Translations under genes and position numbers: made by a program
Notes under the pieces: generated by a model
The model's database searches: none
The model's input: the letters and a program-made list of their open reading frames with translations, nothing else
What the model was told of the DNA's origin: nothing
In this document: piece after piece, positions 51,815 through 61,016 of the stretch
Layout: the number at the start of each line of letters is the position of its first letter
How positions within the stretch are numbered: the first letter of the stretch is position 1
Source of the DNA: Gemmatimonas groenlandica
GTDB lineage: Bacteria; Gemmatimonadota; Gemmatimonadetes; Gemmatimonadales; Gemmatimonadaceae
DNA length: 64,000 nt
Direction of reading: 5' to 3'
Assembly (NCBI RefSeq): GCF_013004105.1
Contig: NZ_CP053085.1
Location: 4,216,001-4,280,000 of the forward strand

Positions 51815-53617
51815 ATGCGCCCGGTGACCGACGCGACACGGCAGGCGTGGCCGCGGTCGCGTTGGCTGCTGCTGGTTACCGCGATCGGCGTCGCATTGAC
51901 GGCAGCGCTGATGCCGCATGCGTGGTATGACGCGCTGCCGCGACAGGCAGAACTACCCCCGCCGCCCATCAGTGGGGTGACGTTGCTGCGCGTCGTGCTG
52001 CTGGTACAGGCCGCGGTGATGTTGATGGTGGTCGCCTTCGACTGGCGGTTCGTGCGACTGGCGGCGACTTCACGACTGGCGGGTCATGCGGCGCGCGATG
52101 AACCGGGCGACCTCACGCCGCGGGCGGGGGCCATCGGTCTCACGGTCATCACGCTGCTCGCCTTGGCGCTGCGCCTGTATCACCTCGACCGTGATCTCTG
52201 GCTCGACGAAATCTCGCCGATCCTCGACTACGCGTCGCTGTCGGTACCGCAGATCGTCGGCAGCTACCTGCGGTCGAACAATCACCTGTTGAACACGCTG
52301 CTCCTGAAGGAGATGATCGCGCTGTTCGGCGAACAGGCGTGGTCGGTGCGCTTGCCGGCCGTCGCGTTCGGCGTGGCCGGTGTGCCGGCGCTGTACTGGT
52401 GCGCGCGACTGGCCCTCTCGCGGCGCGCCTCTCTGGGGGCGGCGCTGTTGCTGGCGGTGTCGTATCACCATCTGTTCTTCTCGCAGAATGCCCGCGGCTA
52501 CACTGCCTACCTGTGTCTGGCGCTGCTCAGCACGCGGGCCTTGGTGAATGGACTGCGCGACGATCGCCTGCGCGACTGGCTGTTGTATGTGGCGGCCACC
52601 GTGCTGGGCTTTGCCGCGCTGCTCAATACGGCGTTCGTGCTGGCCGCGCAGGGGTTGGTGGCTCTGGCGGTCGTGTGGCGCGTCTACCGGGCGGGCGGCC
52701 CGGCGATGCCGCTATTGCGTCGCGTCCTGGTGGTATGCTCGATCGCCGGGTTTCTGAGCGCCGAACTGTATGCGGTCGCCATGCCCGAAGTGTACGTGGT
52801 GATTACGAACGTCTACAAAACGCAGAGCACTGGCTTTCTGCTCTTTTCGTGGGAGTTCGTGCGCGAAGTGCTGCGCGGCGTGAGTGCGGGGTTCGGGTCG
52901 GGCGGCATCGGCGCCGGTGCGCTGCTGGCGGCAGTGCCGTTCCTGCTGGTGGCTGGGGCCGGCGCGCTGGCGGTCCTGAAGCGGGCGTGGGTGCTGGCCC
53001 TCGGCCTCGCGCTGCCGGGTCTCCTCACGCTCGCCTTTCTGCTGGTGCGCGGCCTCACGATCTCGCCGCGCTTCTTTCTGCTCTGGCTTCCGCTAGCGGT
53101 GCTCACGGCCGTGGTGGCGATCGACGACGGTGCCGGCTGGATCTGGCGATCGCGGCCGAAGCGGGCCGCCCTGGTCGGCGGCGCCGCCGTGGCGCTGCTG
53201 GCCATGTTGTCGGCCGCTTCCTTGGCGCGGTATTATGCGACACCCAAGCAGCCGTATCGCGCGGCGTTGGCCTACGTGGAGCGGGAGCGAAAGCCCGACG
53301 ACCGCGTGGTGGTGGTGTATCTCGCCGAACTGGGGATGCGGTACTACGGCGCGCGCGCCGGTGCGCCTCTCGAGCAGCGATACCGATTCGTGCGCACCGT
53401 GCCCGCGCTCGATAGTGCCCTGGCACGGCGCGGTGCCGGACGAGTGTGGTTGGTTGTCACCTTTGAACGAGCGTTGCAGATGGACCTCCCGGAACTGAAC
53501 GCGCGCGTGCGCTCCGGCTGGACGCTGCAACAGACGTTCGACGGCACCGTCGGCGACGGCGGGATCAGCGTGTGGCGCGAACGGGACGCTGCCGCCACAT
53601 CGGGCAGCGCGCCATGA
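51815..53617 (+). CDS. GT39/ArnT-like membrane glycosyltransferase
   Basis: This 600-residue membrane protein has about 12 helices. The first large periplasmic loop carries the acidic pair in LWLDEISPILDY, the catalytic position of PMT/ArnT-type enzymes that use polyprenyl-phosphate sugars. LSYHHLFFSQ-like wording (VSYHHLFFSQNARGYT) matches the GT39/PIG-M-type DUF2029 group. The last 130 residues form a soluble C-terminal part (KPDDRVVVVYLAELGMRYYG) outside the membrane. It probably transfers the sugar made available by the GT2 gene just upstream. Start ATG at 51815, four bases after that stop. Confidence 0.85.
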   Translation: MRPVTDATRQAWPRSRWLLLVTAIGVALTAALMPHAWYDALPRQAELPPPPISGVTLLRVVLLVQAAVMLMVVAFDWRFVRLAATSRLAGHAARDEPGDLTPRAGAIGLTVITLLALALRLYHLDRDLWLDEISPILDYASLSVPQIVGSYLRSNNHLLNTLLLKEMIALFGEQAWSVRLPAVAFGVAGVPALYWCARLALSRRASLGAALLLAVSYHHLFFSQNARGYTAYLCLALLSTRALVNGLRDDRLRDWLLYVAATVLGFAALLNTAFVLAAQGLVALAVVWRVYRAGGPAMPLLRRVLVVCSIAGFLSAELYAVAMPEVYVVITNVYKTQSTGFLLFSWEFVREVLRGVSAGFGSGGIGAGALLAAVPFLLVAGAGALAVLKRAWVLALGLALPGLLTLAFLLVRGLTISPRFFLLWLPLAVLTAVVAIDDGAGWIWRSRPKRAALVGGAAVALLAMLSAASLARYYATPKQPYRAALAYVERERKPDDRVVVVYLAELGMRYYGARAGAPLEQRYRFVRTVPALDSALARRGAGRVWLVVTFERALQMDLPELNARVRSGWTLQQTFDGTVGDGGISVWRERDAAATSGSAP

Positions 53618-53644
53618 CTGCGCAGGCATCGTGAACGGACGGTC

Positions 53645-54742
53645 GTGGTGAAAGTCGCCGTCATCGGATTGGGCAACGCCGGGGCCACGCTGCATCTGCC
53701 GGCGCTGGCTGCGATGCGCGACATCGACGTCGTGGGCGCGGTGGATCTCGACACCACCCGTCGCGATCAGGCGAAGACGACATTCCGTGTGCCGGTCTTC
53801 GCGAGTGTTGAGGAGATGTTCGCCACCGCGCGCCCCGACGTGGTGTGCATCGGCACGCCGCCGGGGTCGCACGCGGCGCTCTGCCTGCAGTCGTTCAGCG
53901 CGGGCGCGCACGTCCTGTGCGAGAAGCCGTTCGTGTCGAGTATCGCGCAGGCGGACATGGTCTTGGCGGCGGCTCGTGCGGCTGGTCGTCGCATTGCGCT
54001 CAATCACGAGTTCCGTGAGATGCCGGTGTTCAAGGCCGTGCGTGATGCCGTGAGCAGCGGCGCCACGGGGGGGCTCAATTTCGCGCAGGTGTGGCAACAG
54101 ATGGATCTGCCGCCGTGGGCCGAACCCGGCTGGCGCGGCGGCATGCGGCAGCGCACGCTGTACGAGGCTGGTGTGCACCTCGTCGATTTCCTCATGGCGC
54201 TGTTCGGGGAGCGTCCGCGCGCGGTGCAGGCATGGACCTCTACCTGCGGCGTGCGCGAGGGCGAGTCAGATGCCGTGGCACTGCTCACCATGGAGTTCAG
54301 TCGTGGGCGTCTGGCCACGGTCACGCAGAACCGCCTGGCCAAAGGGGAAACGCAATACTTCGAGGTGCGCGCCGACACCGACCGCGCGTCACTACGCGCG
54401 TCATTCGGCGGCCGTGCCCGCATTTCCGCCGGATTGTTTCGCAGCACGCGCCCGCATGTTCGTGTGGAATACGGCATCGCCGGCATCGCCTGGCAGGAAG
54501 TGGGCACCACGCGCTCCATGCTGGCGCGCAACCCGAAGGACCCGAGAATGGTGGCGACGCGATACGTGTTCGAGCGCTCGCTCGCGGCGTTCCGCGATGG
54601 CACCGAGCCACCGGCCAGCGGTGAGGTGGGCCGCGACGTGATGACGGTCATCGCCGCGGCGTACCACTCGGCCGCGATCGGGCAGCGGGTCGCGATCGAC
54701 GACGCTCTGATTGCGGAGTTGCGCGATGTGCATCTCGGGTAA
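53645..54742 (+). CDS. Gfo/Idh/MocA-family oxidoreductase 1
   Basis: This 365-residue NAD(P)-dependent sugar oxidoreductase has Rossmann start VKVAVIGLGNAGATLHLPAL, the EKP motif (CEKPFVSS) and a C-terminal beta-sheet domain with LYEAGVHLVDFLMALF, where the conserved histidine of the active site sits. Enzymes of this family make 3-keto sugars or modified nucleotide sugars (for example UDP-3-keto-GlcNAcA precursors). The start is GTG at 53645 or 53648, 27 bp after the GT39 gene. It forms a pair with the next gene, possibly a two-step redox modification. Confidence 0.87.
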   Translation: MVKVAVIGLGNAGATLHLPALAAMRDIDVVGAVDLDTTRRDQAKTTFRVPVFASVEEMFATARPDVVCIGTPPGSHAALCLQSFSAGAHVLCEKPFVSSIAQADMVLAAARAAGRRIALNHEFREMPVFKAVRDAVSSGATGGLNFAQVWQQMDLPPWAEPGWRGGMRQRTLYEAGVHLVDFLMALFGERPRAVQAWTSTCGVREGESDAVALLTMEFSRGRLATVTQNRLAKGETQYFEVRADTDRASLRASFGGRARISAGLFRSTRPHVRVEYGIAGIAWQEVGTTRSMLARNPKDPRMVATRYVFERSLAAFRDGTEPPASGEVGRDVMTVIAAAYHSAAIGQRVAIDDALIAELRDVHLG

Positions 54743-54748
54743 GTCGCG

Positions 54749-55795
54749 ATGAGTCACGCACCGATCGGCGCGCTGATCGTCGGAGCCGGCCTGATGGGTC
54801 GTGCTCATGCGCACGCCATCACGGCGAGCGGCGGGGTAGTGGTGGGTGTGGTCGACCCCGATCCATTGCGTGCCAGCGCACTCGCTGGCACCTCTGGCCG
54901 CGTGCCAGTGTTCGCGGACGTGGCCTCGGCGCTGCAGGCCACGACGCCCACGGTGGTGCACGTGTGCACGCCGCTGCCCACGCACCGTGCAGTGATCGAA
55001 GCGGCCTTGCACGCCGACTGTCATGTGATCGGTGAGAAGCCGCTCACGGCCACGGCACCCGAAGCGGAGGCGCTCTGTGCGCTCGCGGCCGCCCGCGGCC
55101 GTCATCTGGTGCCGGTGCATCAGTTTCCGTTCCAGCAGGGAGTGGGCGATCTGCTGGCGAAGCACGACGCGCTGGGCACCATCGTCCACGTCGAACTCAC
55201 GATAGCATCCGCTGGCGCCAGCGGCCCGCGCGACGCCGACGATGTCGTGGCGGAGATTCTGCCGCACTGTCTGTCCCTGACGCAGGTGCTGTTGCCGACG
55301 TCGCACGGCGATGCCTCGCATGGCGATGCCTCGCATGGCGATGCGTCGCTCAACGGTTTGCCGTGGCAGGTCACGCGCGTGAGCCCCGGTGAATGGCGCA
55401 TCACCGCACACGCGAACACCGCGTCGATCGCGTACCTCATCTCCATGTCGGCGCGGCCGACGTGCGCGGAACTGCGGGTGTTCGGCACCACGGCCTCGGC
55501 GGTGGTCGATCTGTTCCACGGCTACTCGGTGATCGACACCGGCGCGGTGACCCGCGCTTCAAAGGCGGCGCGTCCGTTTCGCGTGGCTGGCCGCTCGATG
55601 GTGGCGGCTTCGGCGAATCTGGCACGGCGCGGACTGCGCGCCGAGTCAGCGTATCCGGGGCTGCAGGCGCTCGTGCATCGGGCGTATCTCGCCTTCGCGG
55701 GCCGCGGCGACGTGCCCATTTCGCCGCGCACTCTGCTCGACGTGGCCCGTGCGCGCGACCGGCTGATTGCGCTCAGCGGCTGGACCGCTCCGTGA
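54749..55795 (+). CDS. Gfo/Idh/MocA-family oxidoreductase 2
   Basis: This 348-residue protein is the second oxidoreductase of the family. It has GALIVGAGLMGRAHAHAI for the nucleotide, VHVCTPLPTHRAVIEAAL, and GEKPLTATAPEAEAL with the conserved lysine. The expected histidine region is VLLPTSHGD, interrupted by a triple SHGDA tandem repeat (55301-55345, exact 15-bp units with a few changes). The repeat makes the local fold uncertain but keeps the frame. The gene lies six bases after its paralogue. Confidence 0.83.
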   Translation: MSHAPIGALIVGAGLMGRAHAHAITASGGVVVGVVDPDPLRASALAGTSGRVPVFADVASALQATTPTVVHVCTPLPTHRAVIEAALHADCHVIGEKPLTATAPEAEALCALAAARGRHLVPVHQFPFQQGVGDLLAKHDALGTIVHVELTIASAGASGPRDADDVVAEILPHCLSLTQVLLPTSHGDASHGDASHGDASLNGLPWQVTRVSPGEWRITAHANTASIAYLISMSARPTCAELRVFGTTASAVVDLFHGYSVIDTGAVTRASKAARPFRVAGRSMVAASANLARRGLRAESAYPGLQALVHRAYLAFAGRGDVPISPRTLLDVARARDRLIALSGWTAP

Positions 55796-55802
55796 GTCAT
55801 TC

Positions 55803-56741
55803 GTGACCGCGCCGGCGCTGAGCATCGTGCTGGCCGTCTCCCACGACGATGCCCTGCGCGACGGTTCGCTCGCCGCCGCCCTCAGCGCAATCGCGCAGAG
55901 TGTCGCCGGGGTGACCGGCGGCCTCACGCACGAGGTGATCGTGGTGGCCGCGAACGCGCAGGGGCTCCCCCTGCCGGGCGCACTTCCGTCGGCGCGCTTG
56001 GTCACCGTCGCGCCTGGTGCGCTCACGCCCGTGAACTGGGGCCTCGGCCTGCGTGCCGCCAGCGGACGCGTGGTGGCTTTTACCACGTCGCAGATGCGTG
56101 TCAGCATCACGTGGGCCGGTGCGCTGCTGGAGGCGATCAACGGCGGCGTCGATGCCGGGGTGATTGGCGCGGGTGGACCGGTCGACCTGCCAGCCGTCGC
56201 GTCGGACGCCGACGCCGCCACGCTGGTCCGCTTCAGTGCATTCCTGCCCGGACGCTGGCCCCGCGTGATGTCGGCCCACGATATCCCCGGCGACAATGCC
56301 GCCTATCTGCGCGCGCATCTCGTGGAGCATGAGGACCTGCTGCGCGACGGGTTCTGGGAGGTCGAATTCCATCGGCGGTTCGCGCGCGCGGGCAAGCAGC
56401 TGCTGATGGTCCCGGCGGCACGAGCCACCGCGCAGGGCGTCGTCGACCTGCGTGCGCTTCGGGCACAACGCTTCGCGCATGCCGTCTCGTTCGGCAGCAG
56501 CCGGGTCGACCGGCATGGTCAGTCGGCGATCCGGATCGTGCTGGCCGCGCCGCTCGTGCCGCTGGTGCTGGCGGCGCGCATCGCCCGCCGGGCACGCGCC
56601 GCGGGTGTTGATCATGGTCGGATTCGGCGGGCCCTCCCGGCCGTCGTGCGGCTCACGATCGCCTGGGCCGCGGGAGAGGCAGTCGGTGCGTGGCGCGCCG
56701 CCGTCGGGCGCGGCAATCAGGTAACGTTCGCGCATGAGTGA
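55803..56741 (+). CDS. GT2-like glycosyltransferase with a C-terminal membrane segment
   Basis: This 312-residue protein is a truncated-style GT-A enzyme. It has APALSIVLAVSHDDALRDG at the start and EVIVVAANAQGLPLPG. A DXD-like position is not evident: the corresponding loop reads AFTTSQMRVS. HDIPGDNAAYLR and the GFWEVEFHRRFARAGK acceptor loop are present. One membrane segment lies near the C-terminus (IVLAAPLVPLVLAARIA). The GTG at 55803, six bases after the oxidoreductase stop, is preferred over the upstream ATG inside that gene. It overlaps the next glycosyltransferase by eight bases. The missing acidic motif suggests altered or lost catalysis. Confidence 0.65.
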   Translation: MTAPALSIVLAVSHDDALRDGSLAAALSAIAQSVAGVTGGLTHEVIVVAANAQGLPLPGALPSARLVTVAPGALTPVNWGLGLRAASGRVVAFTTSQMRVSITWAGALLEAINGGVDAGVIGAGGPVDLPAVASDADAATLVRFSAFLPGRWPRVMSAHDIPGDNAAYLRAHLVEHEDLLRDGFWEVEFHRRFARAGKQLLMVPAARATAQGVVDLRALRAQRFAHAVSFGSSRVDRHGQSAIRIVLAAPLVPLVLAARIARRARAAGVDHGRIRRALPAVVRLTIAWAAGEAVGAWRAAVGRGNQVTFAHE

Positions 56742-57702
56742 CGTGACGCCAATCGCGCCTGCGACCGGGACGGAAACCGCGCACCACACCGAGAGCAACC
56801 GGCCGCCGCCGATGCTGTCGGTAGTCGTGCCGTCGGTGAATGGCTGGTCGGATCTCGTCGCCTGCTTGTCGGCGCTCGAGCGGGCCGAGTCGCGCACACG
56901 CACGCGGCTCGAGGTCCTCGTGCCTGAGCGGTGCGGTAGTGCGGTGCGCACCCACGTGTCGCAGCGCTTCCCCTCGGTCCGCCTGTTGCCGGTGGCGGGT
57001 ACCACGACGATCCCACACATGCGGGCCCTGGCGATCGACATGGCCACCGCACCCACGGTCGCCGTGATTGAGGATCATGTGATCGTGCCGGAGCAGTGGG
57101 CGCAGCAGATCGTCGACGCGTGCCGCGGCGATGTGCGGGTGGTGGGTGGCGTGTTGGTGAACGCGGCCACGGATAGCACGGTGGACTGGGCCGCATTTTT
57201 CTGCGAATACAGTCACGTGCTCACGCCGCGCCCCGCTGGCCCCGCCGAGTGGTTGATGGGTAACAACACGGCCTATGCCCGCACCGCGCTGCAGGAGTGC
57301 GCTGAGGTCGTGCACGCCGGGCGGTGGGAGAACGTGCTGCACGACGAGCTGCGTCGGCGCGGCATCGTGCTTTGGAACCGCCCGGACATCGTGGTGGGGC
57401 ACAAGAAGCACTACACCGTCAGCGAATACAGTGAACAGCGATTCCTGTACGCGCGGGCGTACGCCGCCGATCGCGTGCGCTCGTCGTCGATGCCGTCTCG
57501 GCTCGCGTACGGTGCGGCGGCGATGGCGCTGCCCGTGCTGCTCTACGCCCGCATCACGTCGCGCGTGTGGCGGAGTGGCGCCCACCGCCGGGAGCTGCTG
57601 CACTCCCTGCCGCTACTCGCGCTGTTCGTGAGCGCGTGGGGACTCGGCGAGGTCACCGGTGCCTGGTTCGGAGACGGCGGTGCCATGGCGAGGGTGTGCT
57701 GA
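56734..57702 (+). CDS. GT2-like glycosyltransferase, paralogue of the preceding gene
   Basis: This 322-residue protein has the GT-A start MLSVVVPSVNGWSDLVACLSALERA, VAVIEDHVIVPEQW in the usual DXD region (EDH), GNNTAYART, and the end LHDELRRRGIVLW with a terminal helix. It resembles the preceding gene in length and order of motifs, suggesting a local duplication followed by divergence (inference from layout, not from alignment). It overlaps its neighbour upstream by eight bases. Its stop overlaps a 37-codon fragment (TGATG). Confidence 0.72.
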   Translation: MSDVTPIAPATGTETAHHTESNRPPPMLSVVVPSVNGWSDLVACLSALERAESRTRTRLEVLVPERCGSAVRTHVSQRFPSVRLLPVAGTTTIPHMRALAIDMATAPTVAVIEDHVIVPEQWAQQIVDACRGDVRVVGGVLVNAATDSTVDWAAFFCEYSHVLTPRPAGPAEWLMGNNTAYARTALQECAEVVHAGRWENVLHDELRRRGIVLWNRPDIVVGHKKHYTVSEYSEQRFLYARAYAADRVRSSSMPSRLAYGAAAMALPVLLYARITSRVWRSGAHRRELLHSLPLLALFVSAWGLGEVTGAWFGDGGAMARVC

Positions 57703-57815
57703 TGACCGGCGGGTTGGTAGTGGTTGCCGCGTGGGGCAGCGAGGCGCTGTTGCGGCAGTGTCTCGCGCTCCTCGACGCCGAGCGTCACACGCGTGACGTG
57801 GCGCGACGCGCATGA
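57702..57815 (+). pseudogene. 37-codon glycosyltransferase start, probably a deletion remnant
   Basis: The frame runs from ATG 57702 to TGA 57815 and reads MTGGLVVVAAWGSEALLR, then QCLALLDAERHTRDVARRA. This is the exact pattern of a GT2 N-terminus (first beta strand, then the alpha helix with QCLALLDAE). There the frame stops. Both ends are coupled to their neighbours: TGATG with the gene before and ATGA with the gene after. A complete GT2 would need about 250 more codons, so an internal deletion is the simplest reading. A real short peptide cannot be excluded. Confidence 0.55.
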
Positions 57816-59002
57816 AGATCGGCATCGACGCCTGTACCTGGGTGAACCGTCGTGGCTACGGTCGCTTTACGCGCGGGCTCGTGCAGGCCATGGTGAACGC
57901 GTGTCCGCAACACGACTTCACGCTGGTGGTGGATAGCACGATGGCGCGCGATGCGTCCTTCCCGGCGCGGACCCATCTGCACGTGGTGCAGACCTCCGAA
58001 CGTCAGGCCACGGCGGCGTCGGCCGATGGCTCCCGTCGGCCGGCCGATCTGTTGCGCATGGGGCGCGCGATCGGTGCGCTCGACGTGGACGTCTTTCTCT
58101 TTCCCACCTCGTTCTCGTACGTGCCCGTGTTCGGGCGGACCCCGGTGGTCACGGTGTTTCACGATGCCACGGCCGAGATGCATCCGGCGTTGATCTTCCC
58201 GCGCGCCGTGCCACGGCTGCTGTGGACGATCAAATCGCACCTCGCCCGCCGGCAGTCGCGGCGCATCGTAACCGTGTCGGAGAATGCCCGCGCCCAGATC
58301 GCCCACGTGTTCGGCATGCCGGTCGGCGAGATCGATGTGGTCAGCGAAGGGGCCGATCCGATCTTTCAGCCCGTCTCCGACTCCGCCGCCGAAGCCACAA
58401 ACGTGCGCGCGCAATACGGGCTGCCGTCGGAGGGCGCCCTGTTGCTGTACGTGGGCGGATTGAGCCCGCACAAGAACATCGACGGCCTGCTGCGCGCGGT
58501 CGCCGCGCTGCCGCCTTCGCTATCGCCTTGGCATCTGGCCATCGTTGGGGACGTGGCGAACGACACATTCCTCACCTGCGCGCACGCGTTGCAGGCACAG
58601 GCGCGTGCGCCTGGTCTTGCCGGCCGCGTCACGTTCACCGGCTTCGTGCCAGACGACCAGCTCGCGGCACTCTATCGCGCGTCCACGGTGCTGGTGTTGC
58701 CGTCGTTCAGCGAGGGATTCGGGTTGCCCGTGCTCGAGGCCATGGCGTGCGGTGTCCCGGTGGCGGTGAGCAACCGCTTCTCGCTGCCGGAAATCGTGGG
58801 CGATGCCGGTGTGCTCTTCGATCCGGACTCCGCGCCCGACATGACGCAGGCGCTCTCGCGCGTGCTCGGCAATGAAGACCTGCGCGCCATGATGCGTGCC
58901 AAGGGATTGCAGCGCGCGGATGCCTATTCGTGGCGCCGCGGGGCGGAGCGCATGGCGCAGTTGCTGGAGCGTGTCGTCGCGCCATCGGGAGCGGCCGCAT
59001 GA
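57812..59002 (+). CDS. GT4-family glycosyltransferase
   Basis: This 396-residue GT-B enzyme of the GT4 (glycosyltransferase group 1) family has the N-domain IGIDACTWVNRRGYGRFTRGLV, the linker VVTVFHDATAEMHP, and VTVSENARAQIAHVFG. The C-domain has LLYVGGLSPHKNIDGLLRAVAAL and the retaining-enzyme signature FSEGFGLPVLEAMACGVPVAVSNRFSLPEIVGDAG (read in parts) with the E-x7-E pair. It transfers a sugar to a lipid-linked or growing glycan. The ATG at 57812 overlaps the stop of the small remnant (ATGA). Confidence 0.92.
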   Translation: MKIGIDACTWVNRRGYGRFTRGLVQAMVNACPQHDFTLVVDSTMARDASFPARTHLHVVQTSERQATAASADGSRRPADLLRMGRAIGALDVDVFLFPTSFSYVPVFGRTPVVTVFHDATAEMHPALIFPRAVPRLLWTIKSHLARRQSRRIVTVSENARAQIAHVFGMPVGEIDVVSEGADPIFQPVSDSAAEATNVRAQYGLPSEGALLLYVGGLSPHKNIDGLLRAVAALPPSLSPWHLAIVGDVANDTFLTCAHALQAQARAPGLAGRVTFTGFVPDDQLAALYRASTVLVLPSFSEGFGLPVLEAMACGVPVAVSNRFSLPEIVGDAGVLFDPDSAPDMTQALSRVLGNEDLRAMMRAKGLQRADAYSWRRGAERMAQLLERVVAPSGAAA

Positions 59003-60228
59003 CACCGCGTCGCTTCTGCTTCGTCACCACGTTCTATCCGCCGTATCACTTCGGCGGAGACGGCGTGTTCGTGTACCGGCTGGCCGAGGCGCTGGCCGCG
59101 CGCGGGCATCGGGTGGATGTGATTCACTCCATCGACGCGTATCGCGCGAAGGTGGACGCCGAACCGTCGGTGGCGTTCACTGACCATCCCAACGTACGTC
59201 GTATCGGCCTGCAGTCGGCGCACCCGCGCTGGTCGGCGCTCCAGGTGCATCAGTCGGGACATCCGCTGCCGTACGCGGCACAGCTCGAAGCGCACTTCGC
59301 CGCGAACGCGTACGATGTGATTCACTACCACAACGTGTCGCTCATGGGCGCGCCCTCGATCTTGCGCATGGGTACGGCGGTGAAGTTCTACACTACGCAC
59401 GAGTACTGGCTCGTGTGTCCCACGCACGTGCTGTTCAAGAACGATCGCGAGGCGTGCACGTCGCGGGCGTGTCTCAGCTGCACGCTGCGCAGCCATCGTC
59501 CACCGCAGTGGTGGCGCGCCACCTCGCAGCTGGCGGACAGTCTGGAGTCGGTCGATGCGGTCCTCACGCCCAGCCGGTTCGCGCGCGACCGGCACGCGAG
59601 TGATGGCATCACCAAGCCGCTCACGCTGCTGCCGCACTTCGTGCCGGTGCCGACGGATGCCGAACTGGCGGTGTCGTCGCCGTCGGTGCGGCCGTATTTC
59701 CTGTATGTCGGTCGACTCGAGCGACTGAAGGGCGTGCAGGATCTGCTCACGATCTTTTCGACCTATCGCGACGCCGACCTGCTCATCGTGGGTTCGGGCG
59801 AGAGCGAAGCGTCATTGCGCGCCGCCGCGCAATCGATGCCGCACGTGCACTTCCTCGACACCGTGCATCCGTCGGCACTCGACAGCTACATCCAGCAGGC
59901 GATCGCCCTGCTGGTGCCGTCGTTGTGTTATGAAACCTTCGCGCTGAGCGCGGCCGAGGCGATGGCCTACGGCACGCCGGTGATCGGGCGGCGTATCGGT
60001 GCGGTGCAGGAGCTGCTCGAGATTTCGGGTGGTGGGCTTACGTTCGAGACGCTTGCCGAGTGCCGCGCCGCCATGGAACGGATGCGGCTCGAGCCCGAGG
60101 TCCGCGCCGCGTTCGGCGATGCCGGTCGGGCGTTCGCGCAGCGCGAGTGGACGATCGAGGTGCATCTCGCGCGCTACGAGGCGCTGGTGGAGTCGCATCT
60201 GGAGACGCGCGCCGCGAGGCGGCCGTGA
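58999..60228 (+). CDS. GT4-family glycosyltransferase
   Basis: This is a 409-residue GT-B enzyme. PRRFCFVTTFYPPYHFGGDGVFVYRLAEALAARGHRVDVIHS forms the N-domain loop (read in parts). YVGRLERLKGVQDLLTIFS and LCYETFALSAAEAMAYGTPVIGRRIGAVQELL form the donor-binding end with the two glutamates. A Cys-rich insert CTSRACLSCTLRSHRP, between the two domains, is common in this subgroup. The start ATG at 58999 overlaps the preceding stop (ATGA), and the frame reaching further back is the shadow of the gene before. The stop overlaps the next GTG. Confidence 0.9.
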   Translation: MTPRRFCFVTTFYPPYHFGGDGVFVYRLAEALAARGHRVDVIHSIDAYRAKVDAEPSVAFTDHPNVRRIGLQSAHPRWSALQVHQSGHPLPYAAQLEAHFAANAYDVIHYHNVSLMGAPSILRMGTAVKFYTTHEYWLVCPTHVLFKNDREACTSRACLSCTLRSHRPPQWWRATSQLADSLESVDAVLTPSRFARDRHASDGITKPLTLLPHFVPVPTDAELAVSSPSVRPYFLYVGRLERLKGVQDLLTIFSTYRDADLLIVGSGESEASLRAAAQSMPHVHFLDTVHPSALDSYIQQAIALLVPSLCYETFALSAAEAMAYGTPVIGRRIGAVQELLEISGGGLTFETLAECRAAMERMRLEPEVRAAFGDAGRAFAQREWTIEVHLARYEALVESHLETRAARRP

Positions 60229-61016
60229 CCGACGCGGCGGTCCCGATTCTCACGTATCACTCGTTGGACGACTCGGGGTCGGTGATCTCGACGTCACCGG
60301 GAGTGTTTCGCGCGCAGATGGAGCTGATGGCGCGCCGTGGGTACCGGGTGATCGCGTTGCGCGAACTGCTCGATGCGTGGGACCGCGCCGAGCCGGTGGC
60401 GCCGAACACCGTGGTGCTCACATTCGACGACGCCACCGAGAATCTGTTGCCGCACGCGCTGCCGGTACTTTCGGCGCTGCAGTTCCGCGCGACGATCTTT
60501 GCGGTGAGCGGAAAGCTGGGCGGTGTGAACGACTGGCCGGGCCAAGCGCCTGGCATTCCCCGCTTGCCGCTGTTGTCGCGCAGCGGACTGGCCGAGTGTA
60601 TCGCGGCGGGCTGTGAAATCGGCGCCCACACGGCCACTCACGTCCGACTCGACACGCTCTCGCCGTCAGCGTGGTCCGCGGAGGTCGTGGTCTGTCGCGA
60701 GGCGTTGGAGTCGACGCTCGGTGTATCGGTCACGTCGTTCGCGTATCCGTTCGGTCACTCGAACGCGGCCGTGCGCGCGACGGTCGCACAACACTACCGC
60801 GCGGCGGTCGGTACGCAGTTGCGGGTGGCGGCGGCCACCGACGATCGGTACGGGCTGCCGCGGGTGGAGATGTACTACTGGCGGAGTCCGTCGGTCTTTC
60901 CGCTGTTCGGGCATCGTGCCGGCGACTGGTATCTGCGGGTGCGCGCGGCGGCCCGCGCCGTGCGCGCGGTGGCCCCACTGCTCGATGCAGTGGTGCACCG
61001 GGGGATCGGTCGCTGA
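60225..61016 (+). CDS. Polysaccharide deacetylase (NodB-like)
   Basis: This 263-residue carbohydrate esterase family 4 protein has motif 1 TFDDATEN (two aspartates), motif 2 HTATHVRLDTLS (metal-binding HxxxH), and motif 3 FAYPFGHSN. Motif 4 is less clear. It probably removes acetyl groups from the glycan. There is no signal peptide in this frame, so it acts in the cytosol or on a lipid-linked intermediate before export. The GTG at 60225 overlaps the stop of the GT4 gene (GTGA). Confidence 0.88.
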   Translation: MTDAAVPILTYHSLDDSGSVISTSPGVFRAQMELMARRGYRVIALRELLDAWDRAEPVAPNTVVLTFDDATENLLPHALPVLSALQFRATIFAVSGKLGGVNDWPGQAPGIPRLPLLSRSGLAECIAAGCEIGAHTATHVRLDTLSPSAWSAEVVVCREALESTLGVSVTSFAYPFGHSNAAVRATVAQHYRAAVGTQLRVAAATDDRYGLPRVEMYYWRSPSVFPLFGHRAGDWYLRVRAAARAVRAVAPLLDAVVHRGIGR

